DNA of 64,000 nt, taken from assembly GCA_963662155.1 (NCBI GenBank), contig OY759261.1, positions 69,547,169-69,611,168 of the forward strand. Direction: 5' to 3'. The position numbers and the translations under genes were made by a program. The notes under the pieces were generated by a model. The model saw only the letters and a program-made list of their open reading frames with translations. It was not told where the DNA came from and did no database searches. Positions 1 to 12,600 of this stretch are shown here, one piece after another; positions within the stretch are counted from its first letter, which is position 1; every line of letters starts with the position of its first letter. This stretch comes from Lamellibrachia columna. Lineage: Eukaryota; Annelida; Polychaeta; Sabellida; Siboglinidae.

Positions 1-2440
1 ACAATTAAAAGCTAATTTTGCTAATCATAGTCAAGGACCAGCTCAAATCTTACCCTTCTCCAAGACGAGACCTCTCAAAGAATTTCCTATCACCAATGGC
101 GATGGATTCCCGTGAACAAACACAGCCCATTGTAAGTCTCTGTAAAACTCTGGTGGTACTCATCAGAAACTATCCTTTACTTCACATTTGTTAGAGATAT
201 CAGAATGTTGTCATGCTAGCGCATCAAGCTGTAACAGAAAAAAATGCCAGTGGGGTCGCACTAACAGCTAGCCAGGATGGTGATCGACGGTCATGTTTCA
301 CGTATTTAACCACTGATTGTAGGTAGATGGCAACACTGGTCAATCACTGCTGGTTGTATAGGCAAAACATGGCTGCTGTTCACCATTCTGCGACAAAAAA
401 ATACCTTAATCTACATACAATTGTTTCCCTTTTGGCAAAAAGTTGCATTATACCATTGTCTATCTACACATGCCAGCGACAACAACACATGGAGCACCCA
501 TTGATTCATATTCACTGTGGGTGTCAGACGAGACACTACACTTTTAACAATCTTCTACATGGACTTGGTGTCTATGTCAGAGGAAATGAAATACCACACA
601 CAGAGGGTAAATCAATGTGTAACTGTCATGGACTCACTACAGCTTTTACAGTACAATGCTCATGAATGGGATTATGCTTTCTATTTCTACAGGATGAAGA
701 ACACATGCTACACGCTGGGAATCTGCACGTGGACCAATTTATTTTCCACTGGCGACGGTTTTTCAATGCTGTTTGCAAATTTACATTTGTAATATTTGTA
801 AAATCAACCATGCTGATATTAGTGTTGTTTGGCTCTATATGGTATATGGTACATGCCATATATTTTATGTGGTATACAGTACATACTATATACATCTGAT
901 ACGGTATACACACTATTGAAAGATTATGCTAAGACATTCCTTGTACTCGCAGGCACAGAGCCAAATTACAGCTAGTGCTGAACCTTAATAACGACTATCA
1001 TAATTTAAACTCATTCTTAATTTATTTCCCCCTAAACCTGACATGAGAACACATGTGGATATAACAGTGCCGCCACACTGTGGCTATTGATTCGACTTAT
1101 ATGATTCCCTCAAGATTCCGGAAATGTGCACTCTGCAATGGAGGAAATAGTACAACAGTATGCTTCATGATGTGTCGAATTCAGTTACTTTTACATAGTT
1201 TTAGAACAGTGTTTGTTAACCTTTTTTGGGTCACGAACCCCTTTGAGAATCTAAAGAAAGCCATGGCCCCTCCCCCAGAAAAAAGCACAGACAGGAAGGA
1301 ACTCGACAAAATAATACATTTTTGCCCCCAGTTCATGGACCCCTTGAAGCCCTTCCACCGCCAATTTATAACGCCCGTTTTGGAAGCTTTAAGTATTGTC
1401 AAATGAAAGTGTAACCTTACGTTATGGAATACTGGTTTGATTGAATAAAAAATACTGGTTACAAAACCGCATGAAAACACTGCAATACGGTACATAGCAT
1501 TAGTTAATATATATTATTTTATCAACCTGCTGGAAAAAATTCTCAACTTCTATAGGTTTTCTCTCAAGAAAATCAACATACAAGATGCTCCCTATCAAAT
1601 GGAATTCAAAACAATTACATAATTTCTTCATATGCAAGAGCTCCTACAGTAACAATCATTGGCACACGTTTATGCTGACAATTGTAATCTGGGCATAGGC
1701 CACAGCATAACATAACTTGTTTTGTAGTCCTCAATATCAAATATTATATGGCCATATACTTGTTTAAAAATAATGTTACAGACAGCAGAAGGTGGAACCG
1801 TCTCAATATCACTGGCACTATGTTCGTATGCCACGAACCCGGAAGTAAAACGTTCATTCGTCCACGTCTCAGATTCAGTCTAACACAGTGTCACTGACTG
1901 TCACACTCACAGACACAATCCGCGAACACGCACCGCCACCGGCTGCGCTAGTCGCTACTGCTGTTGCAACACTTGAAGTTGTCTTAATGCTGGACACAAT
2001 AAATTGAGAAGGATATCCTCATAGAATTGATGTATCAGTGAAGTACATGTGTCATGTTGACCGACACGTCGTTCAAAATGATGATATTTACAGTTTATTT
2101 GGGGATCTAGAAATGACAGTCGCAACCGGAAGTTGATTTTATTGGTGTACACTTCTTGTATTGCTACTCAAATATCAGCAGACGTTTCTTCGGAACAGGT
2201 TAGAATAAAATTACATATTTTTGTCACATAATATATTGAAAGAAGTGACAATTCAAAATATATAAAATATAATATGAGACAAACAAATTGAGTAAAAATT
2301 GGAAATGAATGTGAATTTCTTACATGTGTACATACAAACTCTAAGCAATTTATTTTGTATAACTATAAGTGGATGTGGCAAAGCCGAAGTTAACCTATGT
2401 GTTATGATAGTATTATAACATTAGTTTGGTTTGTAACATC
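1..2440. other. Upstream intergenic DNA, no gene recognised
   Basis: AT-rich DNA left of DCTN2. Short open frames on both strands show no recognisable domain, no consistent splice-site pairing and no coding-like composition. A minus-strand frame at 1955-2152 was considered and rejected. The stretch may hold the 3' flank of a neighbouring gene or old repeats. Confidence 0.4.
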
Positions 2441-2504
2441 AGCGATTAGTAGCCTGATTGGTCGGGTGACACCGTGTCGCATGACAAAGCGCAGCTAAAT
2501 TATG

Positions 2505-2724
2505 CGCTCGTTCACACGAGCAATATGTGTCTAGACACTGCAATTGCGACAAATGTGTGGGCGCCAATCCCGAGTCCCGATAATTAAGTTCTGATTAAAG
2601 GTCACGACAAATGCACATGCACTTGTTCGCGACCGTCGCTGGTTGGCCACCGATTAAAACAAATCGGTGTCCATTTGGTAGGGCGAACAACTTGACAACT
2701 AATCGCTCGTGTGAACGGTCCTTC
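2505..2724. mobile_element. Possible short inverted-repeat element (MITE-like)
   Basis: The left end reads CGCTCGTTCACACGAGC and the right end carries CGCTCGTGTGAACG in the opposite sense, so a CGTTCACACGAGC motif bounds about 220 bp lacking an open frame. It lies about 220 bp upstream of the DCTN2 start codon, so it could be part of the promoter region. I did not see a clear target-site duplication. Confidence 0.35.
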
Positions 2725-2940
2725 AGGCTAGGTTATTTTCTAGCTCGACATAAAATATTTGATTTTGCACAATGAGAACGAACAAACAGTGTTAAATACC
2801 ACAAACAACTGCATGTCTGTATAATCAATTTAGATTATTACAATTTATGTCAATGGGTTCTCCCTGCTACTGCGTACGCCAGGTGTCGCTAGTGTCTGGT
2901 GGTTGATGATAGAAGGGGAAACATAAAGTGTGCACCAAAA

Positions 2941-2976
2941 ATGGCAGATCCAAAATACGCAAACCTTCCCGGAATC
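2941..2976 (+). CDS. DCTN2: DCTN2 exon 1 (residues 1-12)
   Basis: Encodes [12 protein letters not shown], the conserved dynamitin N-terminus, then a GTAAGT donor in phase 0. The ATG has A at -3 and G at +4. The in-frame sequence upstream stays open for a short way but does not resemble the family, so this ATG is the chosen start. Confidence 0.93.
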
Positions 2977-3611
2977 GTAAGTTTTATGCATTATACGATG
3001 AACATGCTTCTTGATAGTAAGAAAGATTTATGCAATATGCAGAAGTTTTTAATATACGGCATGTCGTTCAATCGGATTGAGTTCGTCCTGTGTTCAAGGA
3101 ATTTAACAACGCCGAACCGGTCCCTGGCTAGGTCGCTGATCGGTAGGGTTGTCAGTAGGCAGAATCGTCCGCCCCATCATTGAGCTGGGGCGGAAGGAGC
3201 GCAAGTGAAAAACGTACGCGCAGATTTTGGGTTTCCATAGCCAAATGACTAAGGAACTAATAACTTAAGTTTTAAAACCGATACGTACTAACCGTTTCAC
3301 ATGTATTCCGTGAGAATTCTAGACTACTCGGCCCACGGACAACTCGGCCCGGGACAACTCGGCCCAGTTCGAGACAGCTCGGCTCCGATTTTGAGACAAC
3401 TCGGCCCAAGTGTCGAGACAGCTCGGCCCAATGATAAATTGCTCGGCTCCGATTTTGAGACAACTCGGCCCAAGTATCGAGACAGCTCGGCCCAATGATA
3501 AATTGCTAAATTAACCTTGAATCCAAATGTTATCCCATGTATTCTTGAAACACATCACCCGTAACCCTGGCAGTAATCACCACGATATTGTAGGCCTATG
3601 TCATATATTAA

Positions 3612-3660
<49 letters not shown>

Positions 3661-6600
3661 TATTTAATTATTATTATTATTAATAAAATATTATTATCAT
3701 TAATAAAGATATAAAATGCTTCGTGTGTGTTTTCGTTTTGACTTTCCTAAATTTTTTACATTACCCTGAAATGATGACACTGTCCTTTGATTTGTCATAG
3801 TAATTGACGTCCTACTCTTGTATTGTGTTATTGAGCTGATCTTATATGTTGGTTGGTTTTGGTTTGTGTGTGTTAAGAATATTTGAAGGCTATATGAACT
3901 GGCTTCACTACTCCTGCTTTGTTTTACTGAGCAGATTGTTTCACGTCGTTTGTCCTTTGATTTGTGTGTGTTAGCAGTGTGCAGAGGCCGTAGTTATTGG
4001 CTTGATACTCTTGTATTGTTTCGTTGAGCAGGTCTTTTTGTTTGAATAGCGGCATTGTACAATGTGCACTGAAACAAAGCGTCCGACATCAGCAGTATTT
4101 ACCTGAAGTTGGCTTCCCTTTGACTTTGATGAAGAGAAGGCCTACCATGACCAAGTCGCCTTTGAATGCATTGAATAGAAGTTAGGAACTGAGCAGATCT
4201 TGCGTGATCCTCCTCCTCTCAAGAAATATAACACCTGTTTAAATTCCCCCGTGTTATGTGGAAATTGGTTCAGGGTAATGTTCTGTTAAAAATTCTTAGT
4301 TGTAAGCCATTTCAGTAGTATGCCTTTGCTATGCTAAATTCGTAGTGAATCTGAACATGATCCTTATATATTAGTCTACATAATATCTACCAAGTTTCAT
4401 GCTTTTATCACCTAATGCACAATCGTTAATCCACTACTAATATAATATGGTACATTATCAACAACGGAGTACAAAAGGTAAAACATGGATCCATATACAT
4501 TTAATAAACTACATATAAAATCATCCACAAACACGCCATGGATTGAAATATATAAACACACATGCTTTAGATGTAGTAGAATATACGTAACACATTTAAA
4601 GAATTTTAAGTCAAGTCACACAGGCGTTTCATAGAAATAACAACCAAATATTATAGTGCGGGTTCTGTATGAGATGGGCATTGAATCAATCAACGGCCAA
4701 TTGGAGACGGGCATGGGCGGAGTCAACACCAGACACAGACCAATCAACGGCGGGATTGATAGAGCACACACCTTCCTTCTCTATTGTGTTGCCAAAACTG
4801 CTATATGCTTCATTCACACCTTTCTTGAAATATCAAATGAAGCCAAACACCCAAGTAATGTATATTTACAAACATAAACACAAACACGAAGAATACATTT
4901 CTTTCCATAATAAACAGCATGAAAATCAGACCAGAGTGCGAGAACTACTGACAATGAGCGAGGGATAGAGGGAGTGGTGACAGGTGGTGGATACGGTAGT
5001 GAAGGGGAAGTTGACACCCAGTATCGATGCCAAGCTCAACTGGAATTCAGGGGTAAAGAGGAAAGAAACAACATAATACGTACGTAATGTATAATAAATA
5101 CTATGCACATGTCGTGTGTGAACATGTATAAGTGGGTGCATATGAAGAATATATTGACCTCCTTTACCGCTTTTATTTGTTATAATTCAATCAGATCTTT
5201 AGAAATTGGAATGAGCCAAATGCAATAAAAAGTATTTTCCAGTTTAATAGCTGAATCATAATACATTATTTGCATCAAACCGACTATGATGGCGCCCAGA
5301 AGTTCCAATCATACCACTAGAAAATTACTTGCATAAACTAGCAAACAGAATCTGGTAAAAATTAGAATTCCGAGGAAAAAAGCCGGATTATTGCGCGTGC
5401 GGAAACCTTTCTCATTATCATAGCCATGGCTACTCTCACCGTTGGTAGTGCACCGGCAGTCGTGTCTAATTACATTCTCACAGCAAATGTAAAATGTACG
5501 TTCACAAAGCCATGCAATAGTTGTGATATGTAATAATAAAAAAAATATATGTGTAGTGATGTCGGTTCGTAATTCAAACTACGGCACGAAAACATTCCAC
5601 TTCCCCGTTACCCCCCTAACTAAGCGCCATCATATCATTGGGCCGAGCTGTCTCGACACCTGGGCCGACCTATCTCTAACTAAGCGCCATCATATCATTT
5701 ATCATTGGGCCGAGTTGTCTCAAAATCGGAGCCGAGTTGTCTCGAACTGGGCCGAGTTGTCCCAGGCCGAGTTGTCCGTGGGCCGAGTAGTCCAAGCACC
5801 ATTCCGTGACATACAACCGACACCTGGGCTGGGGCCGGGCATCAAGAAACAGAAGAAATGTGCTCCAAATAATTATTTATGAATACATTTATCGGTCACA
5901 TAGAACAGATTTCATAAATAGCTGCCAAACTGTGCACGTGATGTTGCCTTTGGGTCACAAGGTGTAAAGTGATTTCGTGTAGAATGAGGCCAGAGTGGGC
6001 CAGCAGCACAGACATAAATAAAACACTGTTAGTAAGTTAGTAGTTTATAGGGGGATGATTAATGATGTAACTCTATGGTTAGCAGATAGCAGTTCTTAGC
6101 GTTACCTTACATAGACCTTTCATGAAAATTCATATGTTTTTGACGAACGCGTCCTTCGCCTATACAACAGCAAAAGCCAGATAGAAAAAAATATATGGCA
6201 ATTGACTTTGCCTAGGTTGTCAGTTCACAGACAGTTGGGGTTGTGGATGGTTTGGCCCATTGTAAAGTCATTACCTTTGTTACACGGTTAATATAGATAT
6301 AATAATAATTTTACTATTAAAAAAATCCAGGATGTTTATGTAGACTTGTAGCCTAGTAATGGGTATTTCGTCCAAACCAAGCTACAGGTGTGGGTCGAAA
6401 GTCTACACCCTTCCCTGTGCCTAGAAGTTTATTAATGAGTTGTCAACCGAGTTCCTCAAGATCTCACCCTGGCCTGACCCATAAGCGTGCAGGGGAAAGT
6501 TTGGCAAGATGTAGGGAATCCACCCACACTGTACACATATAGTAATTAGGTGAAAATGCAAATTAGTTTTCTTCACCGGGGTTGTATGGTGTCGGCCTGT

Positions 6601-9600
6601 TCACGCATGCGTGAGACGGTTTTGGATGATTTTGGTAGAATCAGGAGATGTTCATGCATACATACTTTGGTATTGGAAACTTCTGGGGAAGCTATTGACT
6701 TGCTTTAAAAGGTGACAGATTTGCGCACTCTGGGAGCGCGGCAGACACCGAAACACGACATGTACGCTCAACGAAGAAGCTATGAAAATGAAATTTCCGT
6801 ATAGACAAGCTTTGATTTCTAAATTACAAACTTCTTAAATTTCAACCCAAGATGTTACCGATGGTACATATGGTGTACTGATGTGCCGGGATGGCGATTT
6901 TATATGATTGTGAAATGTACGTGAAGTGACCTGCTGTCGAATAAATCTCTAATTGAGACGATACCTGGACAACTGGTGTTACAACTGGTTTCATTCTAGA
7001 CGTGAATTAATCTGGCGAGCTAATTTCAAACTTTGTGAGAATCGACTCTCGCGCATGCGCCCAACAACGGCAAGACGGGTCGATCTTTACACCATGACGG
7101 GTTCAGCCCATACTGAGTTGTTTCAGCTCACGTTAGTGAATTAAAATTCTGAGCTACTGAATTCTAAGAACGGTTGTTTCAGCCTACACTCTATATCGTG
7201 AAAAAAATTCTTCTCTCATTTGTACTGTTTGGTGTCAGGATTAATTAGAATCAATTAGTAAAAAAAAAATTTTAATAGTTGTTCGAAAAGAATAATAATT
7301 TAGCGTATGACATTTCCCAGTGGCAGCTAGAATATGCATATCGTTGAAAGTCAGTCAAATTATCAAAAATAATGAACATAATAAGGTTCACAGAGCCTAT
7401 TTCCCAGTTAGAATATGGAAATCAAACGTTATTATTATAACAAAATTATTTGGCACTGGTTCCATACGTGGTTGGTTCTGCAAAAATGGTTGGTTCGGCA
7501 TGGGCCGAAACATCCGGCTGCCTTTGTCTTGTCAAGCCTCTTGCTACCGGCCAGAGCTGTCAAAATATGAAATGTTATATTTATGTGTAAGTTCTAATTC
7601 ATGACACAAATATCTTCTTATACACAATGAATATCCAGCCTGTTAAAGGTAGTAATGAAGCTGGAGCTGAACTCTTTCTCATATTCTGTGCATGCACAGC
7701 TGACAAGAACTGCACAAAGCAATACTGACTGGTACTGTCAACTGGGAACAGCCATGCTTAACTTTATAATGTCTGTTTTCTTGACACAGGCTGTGGATGA
7801 GCCAGATGTCTATGAGACCGATGAATTACCAGAGGCAGATCAGGCCCAGGAAGAGGTTAGTGCAGTGTATTCTGTGTACATCCTGGATCAGTGAGATGCC
7901 TCATTCACAGAATATATACATATATTCTGGGGTACTGGATTTAGGTACAATACAGGCCTGGAAAAAAATGTTAAAGTACTTATAAAATCATTACCGCATG
8001 TTCACTGTTCAACCGTCATGTTTATTGCTTGTTTCTGCCTTCTGGGTTTAATTAATTTTGTTATTTGTTAGACCTGCATTACATGTGGTAATAACAATAT
8101 TTGGTTAATAAAATATGTTATCAAAGTCAATAAGCAATTAAACACCAACATTAAATAATGTGTTTATGTATTATTCTATAATATATCTCTGTCTGACAAA
8201 GACCTCAGTAAAAAAGTTATTTATCCTAAATTTCAGCTGTCATTTGTAAGTTAATAAAGGAAAAACATAATTCTGATTTGATGTTTGTCATGTTATAAGG
8301 AGCTAGGTGATGAAGGCATTGAAAAAGTCAGTGTCGAGGCATCTGAGGCATTCAGCAAGTTCCAGGGGAAGACACTAGATGGCAGTGCAATAGGTAGGGC
8401 AGGTGTTTCTTACAGTGTAGTGATGTGTGCATGTAATCCTCGTGATGATGTGATTATTACAACCGGGTGCTGTATACTTTGACCTCTTTTTTTAGCTATT
8501 CAAGTTCATTCATTTAGGCAGAAATGAATGCCTGATTTTAAACAAGATGAAAACTATCAGTGATTAGAATCACATGATTATATAAGAAAACATTTGGTGC
8601 CTTGTCAGGTGTATCTACCACACTGCTAGGACAGATAAACCCATAACTCCAACTTTGGACAATTTAGGAATTTTGGCATAACCGTTAGACTGTTAGAAAT
8701 ACTGACAGTCAATACATTTCACTTTGGTATTGTACATTATTATGATATACTATTTGCAGATTTTTCCGACCGCATCAGCAGAACGAAGAGAACTGGATAC
8801 AGCGCTCCACGCACTGAGTATGAGATTGTAAGTGTTCCATGCACTGAGTATGAGATTGTAAGTGTTTCACACATTGTGTATGAGCTTGTAAGTGTTCCAC
8901 GCACTGAGTATGGGATCGTAAGTGTTCCATGCACTGAGTATGAGATTGTAAGTGTTCCATGCACTGAGCGTGAGATTATACGTGTTCCAATCACTGAGCA
9001 TGATATTGTAAGTGTTCCACACACTGAGAATGAGATTGTAAATGTTCCATGCACTGAGTGTGATATTGTAAGTGTTCCACGCACTGAGTATGAGATTGTA
9101 AGTGTTCCATGCACTGAGTGTGAGATTGTAAGTGTTCCACGCTCTGAGTGTGAGATTGTAAGTAACGCTATTTATAGAGAGTTATTGTAAACTGTTGTTT
9201 AAAGGGATTACATAAGCTGCTATGGTGAAACTAAAGGTAGTCTAACATTACCAGAATTCATAAATTATAATTGATTCAGTACAATTATGATATAGTTTGT
9301 TATAACAGTTACTTTAAAGACATTTTATTAAAAGATATTGCATTGGTAGTTTGGTACTAAATTTAGAATAGGCTTCTTTTTTATTCTCATATCGCATTTC
9401 CTTGGTGACCTAGATTAGTTATTGGTAAAGTCAACCTCCCTTGATTTTATTCTTTTGACAGCACTGAAAAAAGTGGAATCCTTCACTGGTTTATTTAACT
9501 TATTTCTTTCTGATTTCTGTAAGCAAATATTTGTTCAATATGTGTTTGGGGACTGGTTGGAGTTCTTGGTATTTCTTTCTGATTTCTGGAAGCAAATGTT

Positions 9601-12600
9601 TGTTCACTATGTGTTTGGGGACTGGTTGGAGTTCTTGGTATTTCTTTCCATCCTAGGAATGCTCTTTTTTCCTTGTACATCGAAAATACTGCACATTTTC
9701 CATTGATAGATAACTTAGACACGAGAATAGGGTTTAACCCTGCCTTAGGTTTTATAAGAGATAATCATTAAAAATGTATCTCTGGTTTTCAATGTAGTTT
9801 ACAAATGTAGCACCTCCAGCCCTGATAGGGTGAATGCATATTGCCCCTGTCTTCCTTGTGAGTGTAGTGGTTATAACATTGGACTTCCAGTCGAGAGAAC
9901 CCAGGGTCGAATCCTGGTGCTGCCGCTTAAGCAATTTAGGTCACTCTACATTGCCTTATTTCACTCGGCTGTAAAATGAGTACCTGTGTATATACAGTGG
10001 TGGATATGTGAACAAATAGTCTTTGCAGAGTGACTGAATGCTTCCCATAAGGTCTGCCGGGGGTAAAGTGTAAAATGCTTTGAACAGTCCAAGGACTGGA
10101 TACCGTACTGTATAAAAACATAGCTTTTTCCCCCTCATAGGTGGGAGACGGGAGTGGGGTGAAGGAGACACCCCAGCAGAAGTACCAGCGTCTACAGCAC
10201 GAGATGCGGGAACTTGCGGAGGAGGTCACACAGATCAAGGTCATTACACATCCCTTCAGCAGGGTTTAAATGTAATCATGTCACTTGTTAAATGTAATCA
10301 TGTCACTTGTTAAATGTAATCATGTCACTTGTTAAATGTAATCGTGTCACTTGTTAAAATAACTGGTTTGTGATTTACCCAGCAGCCTCTGTTGGATACT
10401 TTAACAATTATTTGTCGATGAACTGTTTGCAGATCAGTCGCATATCCACAGCAATGTGTGCCCATTCTTAGTCTGAAAATATTTAACAAATTATCGTGAA
10501 CACAAAGAATGCACTGCATCAACACTGACACTTTCTGCTACTTAAAAGGCCAATTGTTTTGTGCACACAGTAAAACAAACGTGGGAAATTTGTGCATGCC
10601 TAATATTTCATAGTTTTCATCTCGGCAAATATATTAATGCAAAGCACTGTTTCTCCGGTGAACTGTTGAACATCAAGTCCATTACTAAGCCAGTGTGATA
10701 ATCCATGTCATCACCCTGACAGGAAAACATCAAGACGGAGTCATCGACCACAGCGATGTCTCCAGTCGCTCTAGCGAAGCAGGTCGAATACCTGCAGCAT
10801 CAGCTGACAGACCTTCACCTTGAGAAACTTCTTGGTGCATCAGGGGTTGTCAACCTTTCAGACCCTCAAGGCGCCCTGCAGAAGTAAGTGTGCCCAAATA
10901 CATAAACTCAGGAGACATTGGGTATTTTATCGCCATTGTCTCATATTGTAAATTATTCATGTGGTCAGTGAATACGCTGAATGGTATTAATGCCAGTTTA
11001 TGCTTGGGAAAAATTTTTGCCCCGATTTTTCAGGCTACATTGTTTTCCGTGATAATGCACAAATAAATCTTGATTCGTGCCACAGTTTAAAAATCTTTTA
11101 ATTTGTAGTTTGATATTGTCGCTATAGTGTACTCGGATGCAAGAAAGAATATTTTAATATTTATTTTAGAGTGACAGAACTGGTTATGTCTTTGATACTG
11201 GTTGATGAGAATTATGTTTCCGCAGGAGACTGATGACAGAAATAGACAGTTTCAAACCTCCAGCTGCAAAGCAGGCTGGTAAAAAGTCCGGACCAGCAAC
11301 TCCTGGGGCAACTCCAGGGGGCAATCAGGATCATGTGACCTATCAGTTGTTCCATCGTCCTGAACAGGCAAAGTTCAGCAACAACGCAAAGGTGTGTTGC
11401 AGCATAGTGGTGAAATGTCAGACCCTCAATCAAGAGTTCTGGGGTGTGAACCCTCTTGCTGTTGTTTCTAAGCTTAGGCAGTTTCGTTAACTCTGTTGAA
11501 TAAACGATTACCTTGCTATAGACATTGGTGGATATATGCAAATGAATAGTCTTCACAGTAAAAAAAACTCTTCCCGTTATACCACCACGCCACCTGGTGG
11601 ATTATAATGGAACATAGATATTTGGGTAACAGAACAACAGGCCTATGCATTAAGTAGTGGGATGTTCATGGATTTACCCAAATCTTCAAGCTCCATTATA
11701 GTCCACCAGATAGCATGGTGATAATATAAAAGGTCTATTGCAGCATGGCTGGTTGCTTCCCAAAGTAGTAGAGTTGGTGTTGAAATGAACAGGTCTGCTG
11801 GGAGTGAAGTGTAAAGTGCTTTAGTGGTTTTATGGATTGGATGCCATGCTATGTGTGATTAACCTTTATCTTACTTTGTTACAATTTTATTAGGCAATAA
11901 AAGACATGGGAGTGTGAAATTGTAAAACGTCATGATGTTAAAGTTTCAACCAGATACATTGACATTGACAACTATACAATAAGGAGGCTTGTAGGGCTGT
12001 TGAGTATTCGTCGGTTTGTTGTGGTATGTGAAATAAATATATAATAATTCTCCATTGCGTACAGCATTGCATCAGATTCGTAATGTCTAAAATAATAGTA
12101 ATTATTATACCGGTTTGAATGTTGATGCCACAACGGTTATTCTACATTGGAAATAAAAAACAGAATGTCGGCCTGCATGCTTTCAACATAGCATTGTTAA
12201 GAAATAATCACTATCACACAGTTTTCATTTTATCTGCCTTGTTGCCAAATACTTGCGTGGTTCACACCTGACAGCTGAGACCATCTTGTGTTTTAGTTGG
12301 CTGACATTGACCAGAGACTGGAGAGGATTGAAGTACTTCTTGGAAATAACCCAGAGAAGATTGTAAGTGCAAACTCTGTACAGTTAATTTGTTCTTTCTA
12401 CCTGTTTTTAATTTAATTACATTGAGCTAACACTTGTGTGCAGTGAAATCTACTTCAGGATGGCTATAATCACCTGCTTTGTATAAGATAGAAATCAACA
12501 CCAGATATGTGTTTTTGTATGCAGTGCCAGTATTATATGTATTACATAAAGACTTTCTCATGTAGTGTACTGTTTCATTTGTTATTATTCACATATTAGG

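Noticed and set aside
1862..1975. Possible dispersed repeat shared with 45738-45830
   Set aside because: Similarity rests on short CACTGACTGTCA-type palindromes and is too weak to call by eye.
1955..2152. Minus-strand 65-codon frame near a GC-richer patch
   Set aside because: No recognisable domain and no supporting splice partner; could be chance.
8740..9114. Minus-strand 124-codon open frame across the exon 4 array
   Set aside because: It is the antisense of the 30-bp repeat, with peptide periodicity of ten residues and no start context or domain.
9857..9925. A functional tRNA gene
   Set aside because: A- and B-box-like sequences are present, but the region does not fold as a full cloverleaf with paired acceptor arms, and the SINE body follows directly.
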